From Paenibacillus rhizovicinus (GTDB taxonomy: Bacteria > Bacillota > Bacilli > Paenibacillales > Paenibacillaceae): a DNA stretch of 64,000 bases. The DNA is taken from positions 4,466,001 to 4,530,000 of the forward strand of contig NZ_CP048286.1 of assembly GCF_010365285.1 (NCBI RefSeq), written 5' to 3'. The stretch's first letter is position 1. Each line of letters starts with the position of its first letter. The notes under the pieces were generated by a model. The model was not told the origin of the DNA. It saw only the letters and a list, made by a program, of their open reading frames with translations, and did not search any database. Position numbers and translations under genes: made by a program. Shown here in pieces: positions 34,323 to 42,892 of the stretch.

Positions 34323-35401
34323 ACGGATTCGATGGACTTGGCATGAATTTAGGCAATCTGTTCCGGCTGTCCGACGCGCAAACCCGATCGATCAGCGCGG
34401 AAAACTTCGACGGCGCGAAAGGTCACGGCGGTATGGCGACGGAAGGCACGGGCGCCAGCTGCGCGCGCGATCTGGGCCTGGGCTGGAAGGTTTCGCCTTC
34501 GGTCGAAATCCAGCCGGGCACGGTATTTACGATGGCGGACATCGATGGCCCCGGCGCCATTCAACATATTTGGCTGACCTGCTCGCCGAACAATTGGCGC
34601 AACCTGATCCTCCGTTTCTATTGGGACAAGGAGACGCAGCCTTCCGTCGAAGTGCCGCTCGGCGATTTCTTCTGCAACGGCTGGTGCGAGCGCAGCAACG
34701 TGAATTCTATTCCGGTGGCGGTGAACCCGGCCGGCGGCATGAACAGCTATTGGGCCATGCCGTTCCGCCAGCATGCGCGCATGACGGTGGAGAACCGCTC
34801 GACGAAGCCGGTCGTTCTCTATTACCAAGTGACCTATACGCTTACGACGGTGCCGGATGACGCGGCTTACTTCCATGCGCAGTGGCGCCGCAGCAATCCG
34901 CTGGCTTACAAGGACGTTCATACGCTGATCGACGGCGTGCAAGGAAAAGGCCATTACGTCGGCACGTACCTCGCTTGGCAATCCAACAGCAACGGCTGGT
35001 GGGGCGAAGGCGAAATTAAGTTTTTCATGGACGGGGATCAAGAATTCCCGACGATCTGCGGCACCGGAACGGAAGATTATTTCGGCGGCGCCTGGAACTT
35101 CGAGCATCCGTACGGTCAGTACGGCATCTACTCGACGGCGTACATGGGCATGCCTCAAGTGCTTAAGCCGGACGGATTGTACAAGAGCCAGCAGCGCTTC
35201 GGCATGTACCGCTGGCATGTCATGGATCCGATCCGTTTCGAATCCGACCTGCGCGTGACGATCCAAGCGCTGGGCTGGCGTTCGGAAGGCCGCTACTTGC
35301 CGCTTCAGGACGACATTGCTTCCGTTTCCTTCTGGTATCAATCGGAGCCGCATGCCCCGCATCCGAAGCTGCCGGGTCCGGATGATCTGGAAGTTATATA
35401 G
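34319..35401 (+). CDS. DUF2961 (GH172) protein, second copy
   Basis: 360 residues with the same landmarks as the copy at 22047: GPGAIQHIWLTCSPNNWRN, FFMDGDQEFPTICGTGTEDY followed by FGGAWNF. No signal peptide. It overlaps the lyase gene by 4 bases (ATGA) and is followed 18 bases later by GH88, so the three proteins are made together. The two GH172 copies differ clearly, so they may act on different linkages. Confidence 0.9.
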   Translation: MNGFDGLGMNLGNLFRLSDAQTRSISAENFDGAKGHGGMATEGTGASCARDLGLGWKVSPSVEIQPGTVFTMADIDGPGAIQHIWLTCSPNNWRNLILRFYWDKETQPSVEVPLGDFFCNGWCERSNVNSIPVAVNPAGGMNSYWAMPFRQHARMTVENRSTKPVVLYYQVTYTLTTVPDDAAYFHAQWRRSNPLAYKDVHTLIDGVQGKGHYVGTYLAWQSNSNGWWGEGEIKFFMDGDQEFPTICGTGTEDYFGGAWNFEHPYGQYGIYSTAYMGMPQVLKPDGLYKSQQRFGMYRWHVMDPIRFESDLRVTIQALGWRSEGRYLPLQDDIASVSFWYQSEPHAPHPKLPGPDDLEVI

Positions 35402-35419
35402 AGCGAGGAGGAGACGTAC

Positions 35420-36556
35420 ATGACGACGACACGACAATTGAACGTGGAAGCTTGGGTGACGGACGCTTGGGAGCGGACCGCGGCCAAAATCACCCGGAAC
35501 GCGGCGGAGATCGCCGATACGTTCCCGCATGCATCCTTGAACGGCACCTATAACTCTTGCCCCGCGCATGATTGGGGCGCCGGCTTCTGGCCGGGCCTGC
35601 TCTGGCTCGTCTATCGGGAGAACGGCGACGAGCGGCTGCGGTTGACGGCGGAATCGCTGGAGCGGAAGCTCGGCGAGACGCTGACGGCTTACGACGAGCT
35701 GCATCACGACGTCGGTTTCATGTTCAGCCTGAGCAGCGTTGCGCAATACAAGCTGTGCCAGGATTCGAATGCGAGACGGCATGGCCTGATGGCAGCCAAT
35801 CTGCTCGCCGGGCGCTTCAATCCGGCCGGCGATTTCATTCGCGCATGGCCGGATTGGGACGGCGAGGATCACAGCGGCTGGGCGATCATCGACTGCATGA
35901 TGAACCTGCCGCTGCTGTACTGGGCTTCCGAAGAGCTCGGCGACCCGCGGTACAAGCATATCGCCAAGCGTCATGCGGATATGGTGCTGCGCGATTTCCT
36001 TCGTCCTGAAGGATCGTCGTATCATATCGTGTGCTTCGATCCGGAGACGGGCGAACGGACAGGCGCGCTTGCCGGACAAGGCTATGCCGCCGAATCGGCT
36101 TGGGCGCGCGGAACGGCTTGGGCATTGTACGGCTTCGCGCTCAGCTACCGCTATACCGGGGAACAGCGGTATTTGGACGCTGCGAAGCGGGCGGCCCATT
36201 TCTTCGTCTCCCGCCTGCCGGAGGACAAAGTGCCGTACTGGGACTTCCTGCTGCCGGACGTGAACGGCATGCCGCGCGATTCGTCGTCGGCTGCGATTGC
36301 GGCCTCGGGGATTCTCGAAATCGCGGGTTTTGCCGAAGGTCCGGATGCAGCCTACTACCGTTCGGCGGCAGCGGCGATCCTTCGCTCGCTGGATGAGAAT
36401 TACGGAGCGTGGGAGGAGAAGGAGCAAGGACTGCTGCTTCACGCGACAGGCTTTTACTCCAGGAACGCTTACGTGGACGTGCCGATCATCTACGGTGATT
36501 ATTACTTTGCCGAGGCGCTGTTGAAGCTGAAGGGACAGGTAGAGTTGTTCTGGTAA
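35420..36556 (+). CDS. unsaturated glucuronyl hydrolase, GH88
   Basis: 378-residue (alpha/alpha)6-barrel enzyme that removes 4,5-unsaturated uronic acids left by polysaccharide lyases, by hydration of the double bond. Asp97 (LHHDVGFMF) and Asp158 (IIDCMMNLPLLYWA) are 61 residues apart, exactly as the catalytic Asp88 and Asp149 of the Bacillus sp. GL1 enzyme. Other conserved parts are ESAWARGTAWALYGF and the C-terminal GDYYFAEALLKL. ATG at 35420 has GAGGAGGAG 8 bases upstream. Cytosolic, last gene of the lyase/GH172/GH88 operon. Confidence 0.95.
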   Translation: MTTTRQLNVEAWVTDAWERTAAKITRNAAEIADTFPHASLNGTYNSCPAHDWGAGFWPGLLWLVYRENGDERLRLTAESLERKLGETLTAYDELHHDVGFMFSLSSVAQYKLCQDSNARRHGLMAANLLAGRFNPAGDFIRAWPDWDGEDHSGWAIIDCMMNLPLLYWASEELGDPRYKHIAKRHADMVLRDFLRPEGSSYHIVCFDPETGERTGALAGQGYAAESAWARGTAWALYGFALSYRYTGEQRYLDAAKRAAHFFVSRLPEDKVPYWDFLLPDVNGMPRDSSSAAIAASGILEIAGFAEGPDAAYYRSAAAAILRSLDENYGAWEEKEQGLLLHATGFYSRNAYVDVPIIYGDYYFAEALLKLKGQVELFW

Positions 36557-36722
36557 TTTACCGGAAGGATGGGCGGAGGGTTAGAGAGTCCGCTCGCATG
36601 GGTTTGACTGCAGGCTGCCGAGAGATCGGCGGTCTGTTGGCGTTGCTGTGAGGTTGAGTGGGGGACGGGGAGGGGGACGTTCGGCAGCGAGCGGATAGTG
36701 GCGGTCCGTTAGGTTTGGCAGG

Positions 36723-36728
36723 TATAAT
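36723..36728 (+). promoter_or_regulatory. TATAAT box upstream of the GNAT gene
   Basis: A consensus -10 hexamer preceded by TTAGGTTTGG; 50 bases before the start codon. No good -35 hexamer is obvious. Confidence 0.4.
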
Positions 36729-36776
36729 ATAGCAAAGCCGGCTGTTGAAATCCGGACCCGAAGGAGTGGAAGCGGC

Positions 36777-36866
36777 ATGAACCGCATGAACCACATGAAC
36801 CACATGAACCACATGAACCACATGAACCACATGAACCACATGAACCACATGAACCACATGAACCAA
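36777..36866 (+). repeat. ten in-frame 9-bp repeats (ATGAACCAC)
   Basis: Ten consecutive 9-bp units, the first ATGAACCGC, eight ATGAACCAC, the last ATGAACCAA. Slippage in steps of 9 bases would change protein length without changing the frame. Confidence 0.95.
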
Positions 36867-37424
36867 CATCAGGATTTGTTCCAAGGCGAATGGCTTCGCT
36901 TCGCAGCGGTGCAGCCGGACGACGCGGCGGAGCTGTCGCGGTTTACCGAAAGTTACGATTATATGCGCAACGTGGACACCGATTTCGCGGTGCCGCAGAC
37001 GGCGGCGTTCTTCGAGCAGGCCGAGAACGGCAAGAATACGATCGAATTCATGCTCCGGACGCTTGAGGACGACCGGCTCGTCGGTTTCGCCGCGCTCCAT
37101 GGCATCGAGTGGAACAACCGCTCTTCGCGGATGGCCGTCGGCATCGGCAGCGCGGAGGACCGCGGCAAAGGATACGGAAAGGACGCCGTCGCCATGCTGC
37201 TGCGCTATGCGTTTTATGAACTGAACCTGGAACGGATCAGCCTTGAGGTGATCGCTTACAATCAGGCGGCGATTCGCGTCTACGAGAAGGCGGGCTTCGT
37301 GGAAGAGGGAAGACTGCGCGAGGCCGTCCTGCGCGGGGGACGCCGCTACGACCTGATCGCGATGGGGCTGCTTGTCCGGGAATGGACGGCGCTACATGGG
37401 GATGCCGCAGACGGCGAGGCTTGA
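36777..37424 (+). CDS. GNAT acetyltransferase with an N-terminal (Met-Asn-His) repeat
   Basis: 215 residues. From about residue 30 the protein is a RimJ/RimL-type GNAT domain: [36 protein letters not shown], then the acetyl-CoA pyrophosphate loop RGKGYGKDA and [17 protein letters not shown]. It is likely an N-acetyltransferase of protein, amino sugar or small amine. The first 30 residues are MNR, eight MNH and MNQ, encoded by a 9-bp tandem repeat, so ten in-frame ATGs are present. AAGGAG at 36761 is 10 bases from the first ATG. The ancestral start was probably the last repeat (MNQHQDLF). No partner gene is evident. Confidence 0.85.
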   Translation: MNRMNHMNHMNHMNHMNHMNHMNHMNHMNQHQDLFQGEWLRFAAVQPDDAAELSRFTESYDYMRNVDTDFAVPQTAAFFEQAENGKNTIEFMLRTLEDDRLVGFAALHGIEWNNRSSRMAVGIGSAEDRGKGYGKDAVAMLLRYAFYELNLERISLEVIAYNQAAIRVYEKAGFVEEGRLREAVLRGGRRYDLIAMGLLVREWTALHGDAADGEA

Positions 37425-37586
37425 CTGAAGCGGGTATCGGTACCTGCTGCCGCCGTGCTCGGCTACCCTCTTCCATTCATCGCTTAATCCATCGTCATCG
37501 TCTAACCCCGTCTAAACCATCCCCTCTACTCGCAATGTTGCTAGATCACACCACTCATACCGCCTGGCCGATGTACCCTTGGAACG

Positions 37587-37643
37587 AAAAAAAGGCCTAT
37601 CTCGGCTCCGGCGACCGCAACGGGGCAGCCTGGAGCCAAGATA
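37587..37643 (-). terminator. terminator of the lplD-type gene
   Basis: On the minus strand TATCTTGGCTCC pairs with GGAGCCGAGATA (one mismatch; plus coordinates 37598-37609 with 37632-37643) and is followed by CCTTTTTTT. The loop is large and GC-rich. Confidence 0.7.
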
Positions 37644-37669
37644 AGCGCTAAATTCGGTTTTGGAACTGC

Positions 37670-39082
37670 TTATTGCGCCAGCTCGCCTAACCGGGCGAAG
37701 ATGGCAAGCGCCGGATCGATAGGCACGTCGGCCCGTTTGACGTCGGCGGGGATGTGGATCGTCGGCGTCGGGCGCGGCCGGCGATTGCCGAACTGCGGCA
37801 GCCATTCGCTTTCGGCATCGAGCATCTCCGTCACCATCTCGCGGATTTCTTTCAGCGTGAGCACGGAAGAAGTCAACGGATCGAGGGCGATCGCCTGCAC
37901 GACCGTTTCCGGATCGCCGGATTTGGCAGCCATGACAGCCAGCCGCTGGACGTTGATGTTCGTTTGGTTCAGCGCCGCGCATTGCGCCGGCAGCTCGCCG
38001 ACGATCGTCCGGTGGATGCCGGTCCGATCCGCGTAGACGAGGCCTTCCGCGCAGCAGTCGTCCGGCAGGTTCTTGATCATGCCGTTGTTGCGCAGGTTGC
38101 CGCTGAACTTGAACGGCTTGCCGGTTTCCAGCGCCTCGATGATGTAGGCGCAATATTCGATGCTGCGCGGCGGCAGATCGGCCGATTCATCCGTCAGCAG
38201 ATCGGATTCCGTGTACTTGCCCGCGACGTAGACGCACCAGTTGTAATAGGCGCCCGTTGCGCCGCCGAATGCAGGCTCGTCGCAGTAGAGGTCGAGCGCC
38301 TTCTTCGACTGCCGGAACCACGGCACGTACTCGGACAGATGGCCCGTCGACTCCGTCATGAAATAGCCGAAGTGCCGGAACACTTCGCCGCGCACCTTCT
38401 CGTTCACGTAGAATTCCGGCTGCTCGAACTTCTCGCGCAGCAGCGGATATAGATCCTGGCCTTCGCGCTCGATTTTGAGAAACCAGCCCATATGATTGAT
38501 GCCGCCGGTTATATAATCGATCTCCTGCTTCGGCACGCCCGTATAGCCGGAAATGAGGTCGAGCGTCGTCTGCACGCCGTGGCACAGGCCGACATACTGG
38601 ATGTTCGTCTCGCCGAGCGCCCAGCAGATCATGGCCATCGGGTTGACGTAGTTGAGCAGGATCGCTTTCGGGCAGAGCTCCTCCATGTCGCGCGCGACGT
38701 CCAGAATAACCGGAATGCTGCGCAAGGCACGGAAGACGCCGCCTGGTCCCAAGGTGTCGCCGATGCATTGGTCGACGCCGTATTTGAGCGGGATTTGGTA
38801 GTCCATTTCGAAGGCGGTCAGGCCGCCGATCTGGAAGGAGCAGATGACGTAATTCGCGCCCTGCAGCGCTTCGCGCCGGTCGGTCGTGATGGACACCGTG
38901 GCCTTGAGGTTGTTCTGGGCGATGACGCGGTCGATGTAGCCTTTGACATGCGTCGTCTTCGTGGTCGACGGCGCCATAAGCACGAATTCGGTTTCTTCCA
39001 GCGCTTCCGTAGCCATGATATCCAGGATCAGCGTTTTGCAAAATACGACGCTGCCTGCTCCGATGATGGCAACTCTTCTCAT
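37670..39082 (-). CDS. GH4 family glycosidase, LplD-like (alpha-galacturonidase candidate)
   Basis: 470-residue NAD- and Mn-dependent glycosidase of family GH4. The Rossmann motif IIGAGSVVFCKTLILDI is at residues 5-21, followed by the metal ligands in GLCHGVQ (Cys) and GGINHMGW (His). The LNYVNPMAM stretch is also conserved. The close match to the LplD branch, whose B. subtilis member is an alpha-galacturonidase, and the uronate context support action on galacturonides, but alpha-galactosidase or alpha-glucuronidase cannot be excluded. ATG at 39082 has GGGGTG 7 bases upstream; the longer frame to 39154 adds a non-conserved stretch. It lies downstream of a 1.4 kb repeat locus that splits it from the Gfo/FG-GAP gene pair. 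Confidence 0.9.
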   Translation of the reverse strand: MRRVAIIGAGSVVFCKTLILDIMATEALEETEFVLMAPSTTKTTHVKGYIDRVIAQNNLKATVSITTDRREALQGANYVICSFQIGGLTAFEMDYQIPLKYGVDQCIGDTLGPGGVFRALRSIPVILDVARDMEELCPKAILLNYVNPMAMICWALGETNIQYVGLCHGVQTTLDLISGYTGVPKQEIDYITGGINHMGWFLKIEREGQDLYPLLREKFEQPEFYVNEKVRGEVFRHFGYFMTESTGHLSEYVPWFRQSKKALDLYCDEPAFGGATGAYYNWCVYVAGKYTESDLLTDESADLPPRSIEYCAYIIEALETGKPFKFSGNLRNNGMIKNLPDDCCAEGLVYADRTGIHRTIVGELPAQCAALNQTNINVQRLAVMAAKSGDPETVVQAIALDPLTSSVLTLKEIREMVTEMLDAESEWLPQFGNRRPRPTPTIHIPADVKRADVPIDPALAIFARLGELAQ

Positions 39083-39409
39083 TAGAACACCCCGTTCTGG
39101 TGGAATGGATTTAGTACGGCGGGGGAGGGCCCTGCGGGCGGTAGGGGTTTCCAATCGCTGTTGTAGTGCAGATTTCCTTCATCTAGTTAAACATTTTAAT
39201 GGTTGAAATCTGACTACAAAGGCGAACGCTTAAGGTGATTGGTTTGCGTTCAATGTCGGAAGACATGGAATGCAGCATTCACCTGCTTCGCTAGCATAAA
39301 CTACGCTGCTACGACTCCATGCCGTCCACCGGGCCTTGCCCGCTGATCAAGGGTTTAAAAGCATTGCAAGCAGAACTCCCCCCAGCAGGGGGGGCTTTGC
39401 AGGGAAGAG

Positions 39410-39840
39410 CAAGGAATAATCCCAAGGATAATCACAAGGACAATCCCAAGGAGCAACCCCGAGGAATAACCCTGAGGAGAACCCCAAGGAGCAACCCCGA
39501 GGAATAACCCTGAGGAGAACCCCAAGGAGCAACCCCAAGAACAACACTGAGGACAGCCCCAAGGAACAGCCACCAAGGAACAGCCACCAAGGAACAGCCA
39601 CCAAGGAACAGCCACCAAAGACCAACACTGAGGAACAACCCCTAAGGAACAGCCCCCAAAGACCAACACTGAGGAACAACCCCTAAGGAACAGCCACCAA
39701 AGACCAACACTGAGGAACAGCTCCAAGGAACAGCCCCCAAAGAACAACACTGAGGAACAGCTCCAAGGAACAGCCCCCAAAGACCAACACTGAGGAACAG
39801 CTCCAAGGAACAGCCCCCAAAGACCAACACTGAGGAACAA
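39410..39840. repeat. locus 2, left minisatellite array
   Basis: Three nested patterns: two 38-bp units starting GAGGAATAACCCTGAGGAGA (39461, 39499); four 14-bp units CAAGGAACAGCCAC (about 39560-39616); then six 40/41-bp units AGACCAACACTGAGGAACA... at 39619, 39660, 39701, 39741, 39781 and 39821. AC-rich on the plus strand. Degenerate units continue to about 39945. Long minus-strand frames here (repeated VPQCWSLGAV-like peptides) are artefacts. 39083-39409 holds no recognised gene and should contain the lplD promoter. Confidence 0.9.
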
Positions 39841-39951
39841 CCCCCAAGGACACTCCAAGGACGAACCTAAGTAACAACCTCAAGGACAACTCAAAGAAAC
39901 AACCCCGAGTAACAATCCCAAGAGAACAACCACAAGCAAGAGTCATGATTG

Positions 39952-40134
39952 TAACGAATCCTAGAAGCCTTATTGCAGGCAAAAACGGCCGTTTTGAATC
40001 CTAACGAATCTCAGCAGCGCTATTTGGTTGTTTTGCCAGTGTTATAGGCCACTTTCGCTCGAATAAGCTCATCTGAGTTCGTTAGCCATCAAACGGACGC
40101 TTTTTGTAACGAATAGCGTCGTCTAGGTTCGTTA
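39952..40134. repeat. locus 2, 183-bp symmetric element with four 23-bp TAACGAA motifs
   Basis: Forward motifs at 39952-39974 and 40002-40024; inverted motifs at 40062-40084 and 40112-40134. Start-to-start distances are 50, 60 and 50 bases, identical to the element at 13263. Motif 1 and inverted motif 3 end in CTTATT, motif 2 and inverted motif 4 end in CGCTATT, giving an A-B-A'-B' order in both copies. Overall symmetry centre is 40043. Spacer sequences are only partly conserved, so geometry rather than full sequence has been kept. Confidence 0.9.
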
Positions 40135-40167
40135 CGTTAATTGCTTGGGCTGGCGCACCGCCGTCTA

Positions 40168-40540
40168 CGAAGCGTCAGCCATGCAGCGCGCCCCGCCATT
40201 ACGCAGCGCCAGCCACACAGCGCGCCCCGCGCCCCGCTATTACGCAGCGCCAGCCACGCAGCGCGCCCCCGCACCCCGCTATTACGCAGCGCCAGCCACG
40301 CAGCGCGCCCCCGCACCCCGCCGTTCGCGACGCGCCCCGCCCTCACGCAGCGGCTGCCACACAGCGCGCCCCGCGCCCCCGCCCTCACGCAGCGGCTGCC
40401 ACACAGCGCGCCCCGCGCCCCGCTATTACGCAGCGCCAGCCACGCAGCGCGCCCCCGCACCCCGCCGTTCGCGACGCGCCCCGCCCTCACGCAGCGCCAG
40501 CGACACAGCGCGCCCCCGCACCCCGCCGTTCGCGCCCCGC
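40168..40540. repeat. locus 2, right minisatellite array (about 41-bp unit)
   Basis: About eight copies of a GC-rich unit containing ACGCAGCGCCAGCCACGCAG start at 40201, 40242, 40284, 40346, 40387, 40428 and 40489, with 41-42 bp steps and two steps of about 62. It stops about 4 bases before the stop codon of the Gfo/Idh/MocA gene (40544). The long plus-strand frame across it is spurious. Confidence 0.9.
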
Positions 40541-40543
40541 CAA

Positions 40544-41620
40544 CTACACCTTCGCCAACCCGTTCCCGTACGTCCGCGACATGAAATCAATATAAGAACG
40601 AGCGAGTATCAGATCCTCGAGCGCTTCCTTCGATGTACACGGCGCTGGGCGTTCGCCTCGGACCGCAGCCAGGAAGTTGCGCGCCTGGTTGCGCATGGCG
40701 GAGACGTTGGGCATGATCGGCTGGACGATTTCAGGCTCGCCGATTTTGGCGTTGTCCCGGTAAATCGTCACTTTGCCCGCCTGCTGACGAACGAGCGGAG
40801 CGGGGAGGTCGACGCGGACGAAGCCGTTCTCGAAGCCGACGATGACGTGTTCATGCCATTCGATGGACGTCTGGTACGGCGCCATTTCCAGGCTGACCGT
40901 GACGCCGCTTTCGCTTTCGCCGACGAGCAGTACGCCGGCACGATCGCCGAACGTCAGCTTGTAGTTCTCGCCGAGGAAGAAGCGGATCGCGTTCACCTGG
41001 TGAATGTAGTAGTTGACGAAAGTATCCAGCTCGCGCGTTTGCTCATCCGTGTAATCCGCCGGGCCCGGCTCCGGCGTCAAAGCCGGATAGGGATCGCCCG
41101 CATTCAGCGGGCTGTCCGCTTGGGCGGTCCAGTCGCCCGGCGGCATCGTCACGCGGATGCTGCGCAGCTTGCCGTAATCGCCGCTCGCGCGCCATGCGTC
41201 GACTTCCTTCTTGGCGCGTTCCATCGCCGGGTCGGAACGTTTGTGATAGCCGACCATATGCAGCGTGCCGGTCTCTTCGCTGATGCGCACGAGCTCGCGG
41301 CCGGCTTCGACGGTCAAGCTGAGCGGCTTCTCCGTGAACACCGGAATGCCCGCGCGCAGAATATCCGGAATCAGCGCCGCATGGTTGCGATACTGCTGGG
41401 GCGCGACGATGGCGTCGACCTTGGCGTTCGCGATCAATGCCATATGGCTGCCGTACACTTCGGGAATCCCGTAACGCTGCGCGACGAGCGCCGCGGACTG
41501 CGGCCGGATTTCGGCCAGCGCCACGACCTCGCATTCGTTCCCGAGCACCGCATAGTTGCTCAAATGCGCCATCTGCCCCATGCCGCCGCCGCCCACAAAA
41601 CCAATCCGTACTTTGCTCAT
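40544..41620 (-). CDS. Gfo/Idh/MocA-family NAD(P)-dependent oxidoreductase
   Basis: 358 residues: N-terminal Rossmann domain with IGFVGGGGMGQMAHL at 5-19 and the family signature FTEKPLSLTVEAGRELV, whose Lys takes part in catalysis, then the alpha/beta substrate domain. Members oxidise or reduce sugars and inositols. ATG at 41620 has GAGGG about 8 bases upstream. It follows the FG-GAP gene with a 4-base gap overlap region, so the two are co-transcribed and probably controlled by the divergent AraC regulator at 42893. Its stop codon abuts a 41-bp minisatellite array. Confidence 0.92.
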   Translation of the reverse strand: MSKVRIGFVGGGGMGQMAHLSNYAVLGNECEVVALAEIRPQSAALVAQRYGIPEVYGSHMALIANAKVDAIVAPQQYRNHAALIPDILRAGIPVFTEKPLSLTVEAGRELVRISEETGTLHMVGYHKRSDPAMERAKKEVDAWRASGDYGKLRSIRVTMPPGDWTAQADSPLNAGDPYPALTPEPGPADYTDEQTRELDTFVNYYIHQVNAIRFFLGENYKLTFGDRAGVLLVGESESGVTVSLEMAPYQTSIEWHEHVIVGFENGFVRVDLPAPLVRQQAGKVTIYRDNAKIGEPEIVQPIMPNVSAMRNQARNFLAAVRGERPAPCTSKEALEDLILARSYIDFMSRTYGNGLAKV

Positions 41621-41624
41621 TCCG

Positions 41625-42713
41625 TTAGCCCTCGCTTTGTCCAAGATTTTCGAAGAGATAGAGACCGTCTTTGCCCGGCGCCACGATGTCGGGATAGCCG
41701 TTGCCGTTCAGGTCCTGCACCCAGAAGTAGATGCCCGCGCCGGATGCTTCGCCAGCCGGACCGTAGTCGATGACATGCTTCTCGAACCGGCCGCCATTGA
41801 TCTTGTAATAGTAAATGCCGATGTCGTCGAACGCCCCGGGATCGCCGTCGTTATGCGCCCGGTACCGTTTGCCCGTGATGAGCTCCAGCTCGCCGTCGAG
41901 GTCGAGATCGACCAGCCATAGATCGTGGAACTGGGAGCCGGACATGTCGATCTTATGCTTCGTCCACGTCCGCGATCCGTCTGCGGCGCGTCCTTGCTCG
42001 TACCAATGCAGTCCGTAATCATGCGCTTGACCGACGATAAGATCCGTCAATCCGTTGCCGGTCACGTCGTGGCCGAGCACCGGTACGCTGGCGCTGCCGA
42101 GCGAGAATTCCGGATGGAACGTCCATAAGCCGGCAAAAGGATCTTCCGGCTGTTCCAGCCAGCCGCCCGCCAGCACGACGTCCATCCGGCCGTTGCCGTT
42201 CACGTCGACGAAGCCCATGCCATGGCCGCTTGCGCCTTCGCTGATGACGAACTTCCGGAATTCGCCGGTGCCCCGGCCTTCGGCATCCCGGACGAGTTTA
42301 TAGAACGCTTGCGGCGCTCCCGGCGTGTTGGGGAAAATCTCCGGCACGCCGCAGCCGTCAATATCGAAATACCGGATCGTCTCGATGCTGCCGCAGCGGT
42401 CGATGTCGTACGTTTCCCAGGGAACGCCGGGCTCGCCGGGATTTTTGCGCCAGCGCAGCGTTTCGCCCCACCAGGCGCCGGTTATGATATCGAGGCGTCC
42501 GTCGCCGTCGACGTCCATCGGATAATCGGAGAAGTCGTCATGGTATTCCGAGATGAAGGGAACGTCGCAAATCACATGTTTGTTCGCGTAATCGGGCCCT
42601 TCATACCAGTACGCTCCGCTGACGATATCGGGCACGCCGTCGCCGTTTACGTCGAATACCGCGCACGCTTCATACTTCTCATCGGACAACTGCCGTTTGT
42701 GGAAATGCAGCAA
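41625..42713 (-). CDS. FG-GAP/VCBS-repeat beta-propeller protein without signal peptide
   Basis: About 362 residues built from repeated blades with calcium-loop motifs DVNGDGVPDIVSG, DVDGDGRLDIITG, DVNGNGRMDVVLAGG, DVTGNGLTDLIVG, DLDLDGELELITG and DLNGNGYPDIVAPG, so about seven blades and a closed propeller. Such propellers are usually secreted, but this one starts directly with a short polar N terminus (LHFHKRQLSDEKYEA). TTG at 42713 is preferred because GGAG is 9 bases upstream; the GTG at 42722 is only one base from it. Function unknown; it may bind or cleave a saccharide, in line with its place between an AraC regulator and a sugar dehydrogenase. Confidence 0.82.
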   Translation of the reverse strand: MLHFHKRQLSDEKYEACAVFDVNGDGVPDIVSGAYWYEGPDYANKHVICDVPFISEYHDDFSDYPMDVDGDGRLDIITGAWWGETLRWRKNPGEPGVPWETYDIDRCGSIETIRYFDIDGCGVPEIFPNTPGAPQAFYKLVRDAEGRGTGEFRKFVISEGASGHGMGFVDVNGNGRMDVVLAGGWLEQPEDPFAGLWTFHPEFSLGSASVPVLGHDVTGNGLTDLIVGQAHDYGLHWYEQGRAADGSRTWTKHKIDMSGSQFHDLWLVDLDLDGELELITGKRYRAHNDGDPGAFDDIGIYYYKINGGRFEKHVIDYGPAGEASGAGIYFWVQDLNGNGYPDIVAPGKDGLYLFENLGQSEG

Positions 42714-42788
42714 AACGAGCACGCTCCTTCAATGAATTATTTAATGTTGTAAGTTATCGCAGGAATACGCTATTCTGGAGATAGAAAA

Positions 42789-42802
42789 TGCAAGCGCTAT
42801 CT
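42789..42802. promoter_or_regulatory. cre-like site between the FG-GAP and AraC genes
   Basis: TGCAAGCGCTATCT matches the catabolite-responsive element pattern TGNAANCGNNNNCA at all but the last base. It lies in the divergent promoter region, where CcpA control of a sugar operon would be expected. By-eye match only. Confidence 0.3.
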
Positions 42803-42892
42803 ATTACTAGACTATGCCAATTCATACAGCGAAACAATAAGAAAGCTTGTGAGAAAAACTATCCATTCTTGCGATTATGGGAGAGAATGCCA

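Noticed and set aside
34349..36442. 697-codon minus-strand frame
   Set aside because: Antisense shadow of GH172 and GH88, both with catalytic motifs on the plus strand.
39355..39982. Minus-strand hydrophobic repeat proteins (VPQCWSLGAV-like)
   Set aside because: Product of the AC-rich array; several frames open at once, no ribosome binding site, no family resemblance.
40145..41773. 542-codon plus-strand frame
   Set aside because: Combines the GC-rich array with the antisense of a clear Gfo/Idh/MocA gene.
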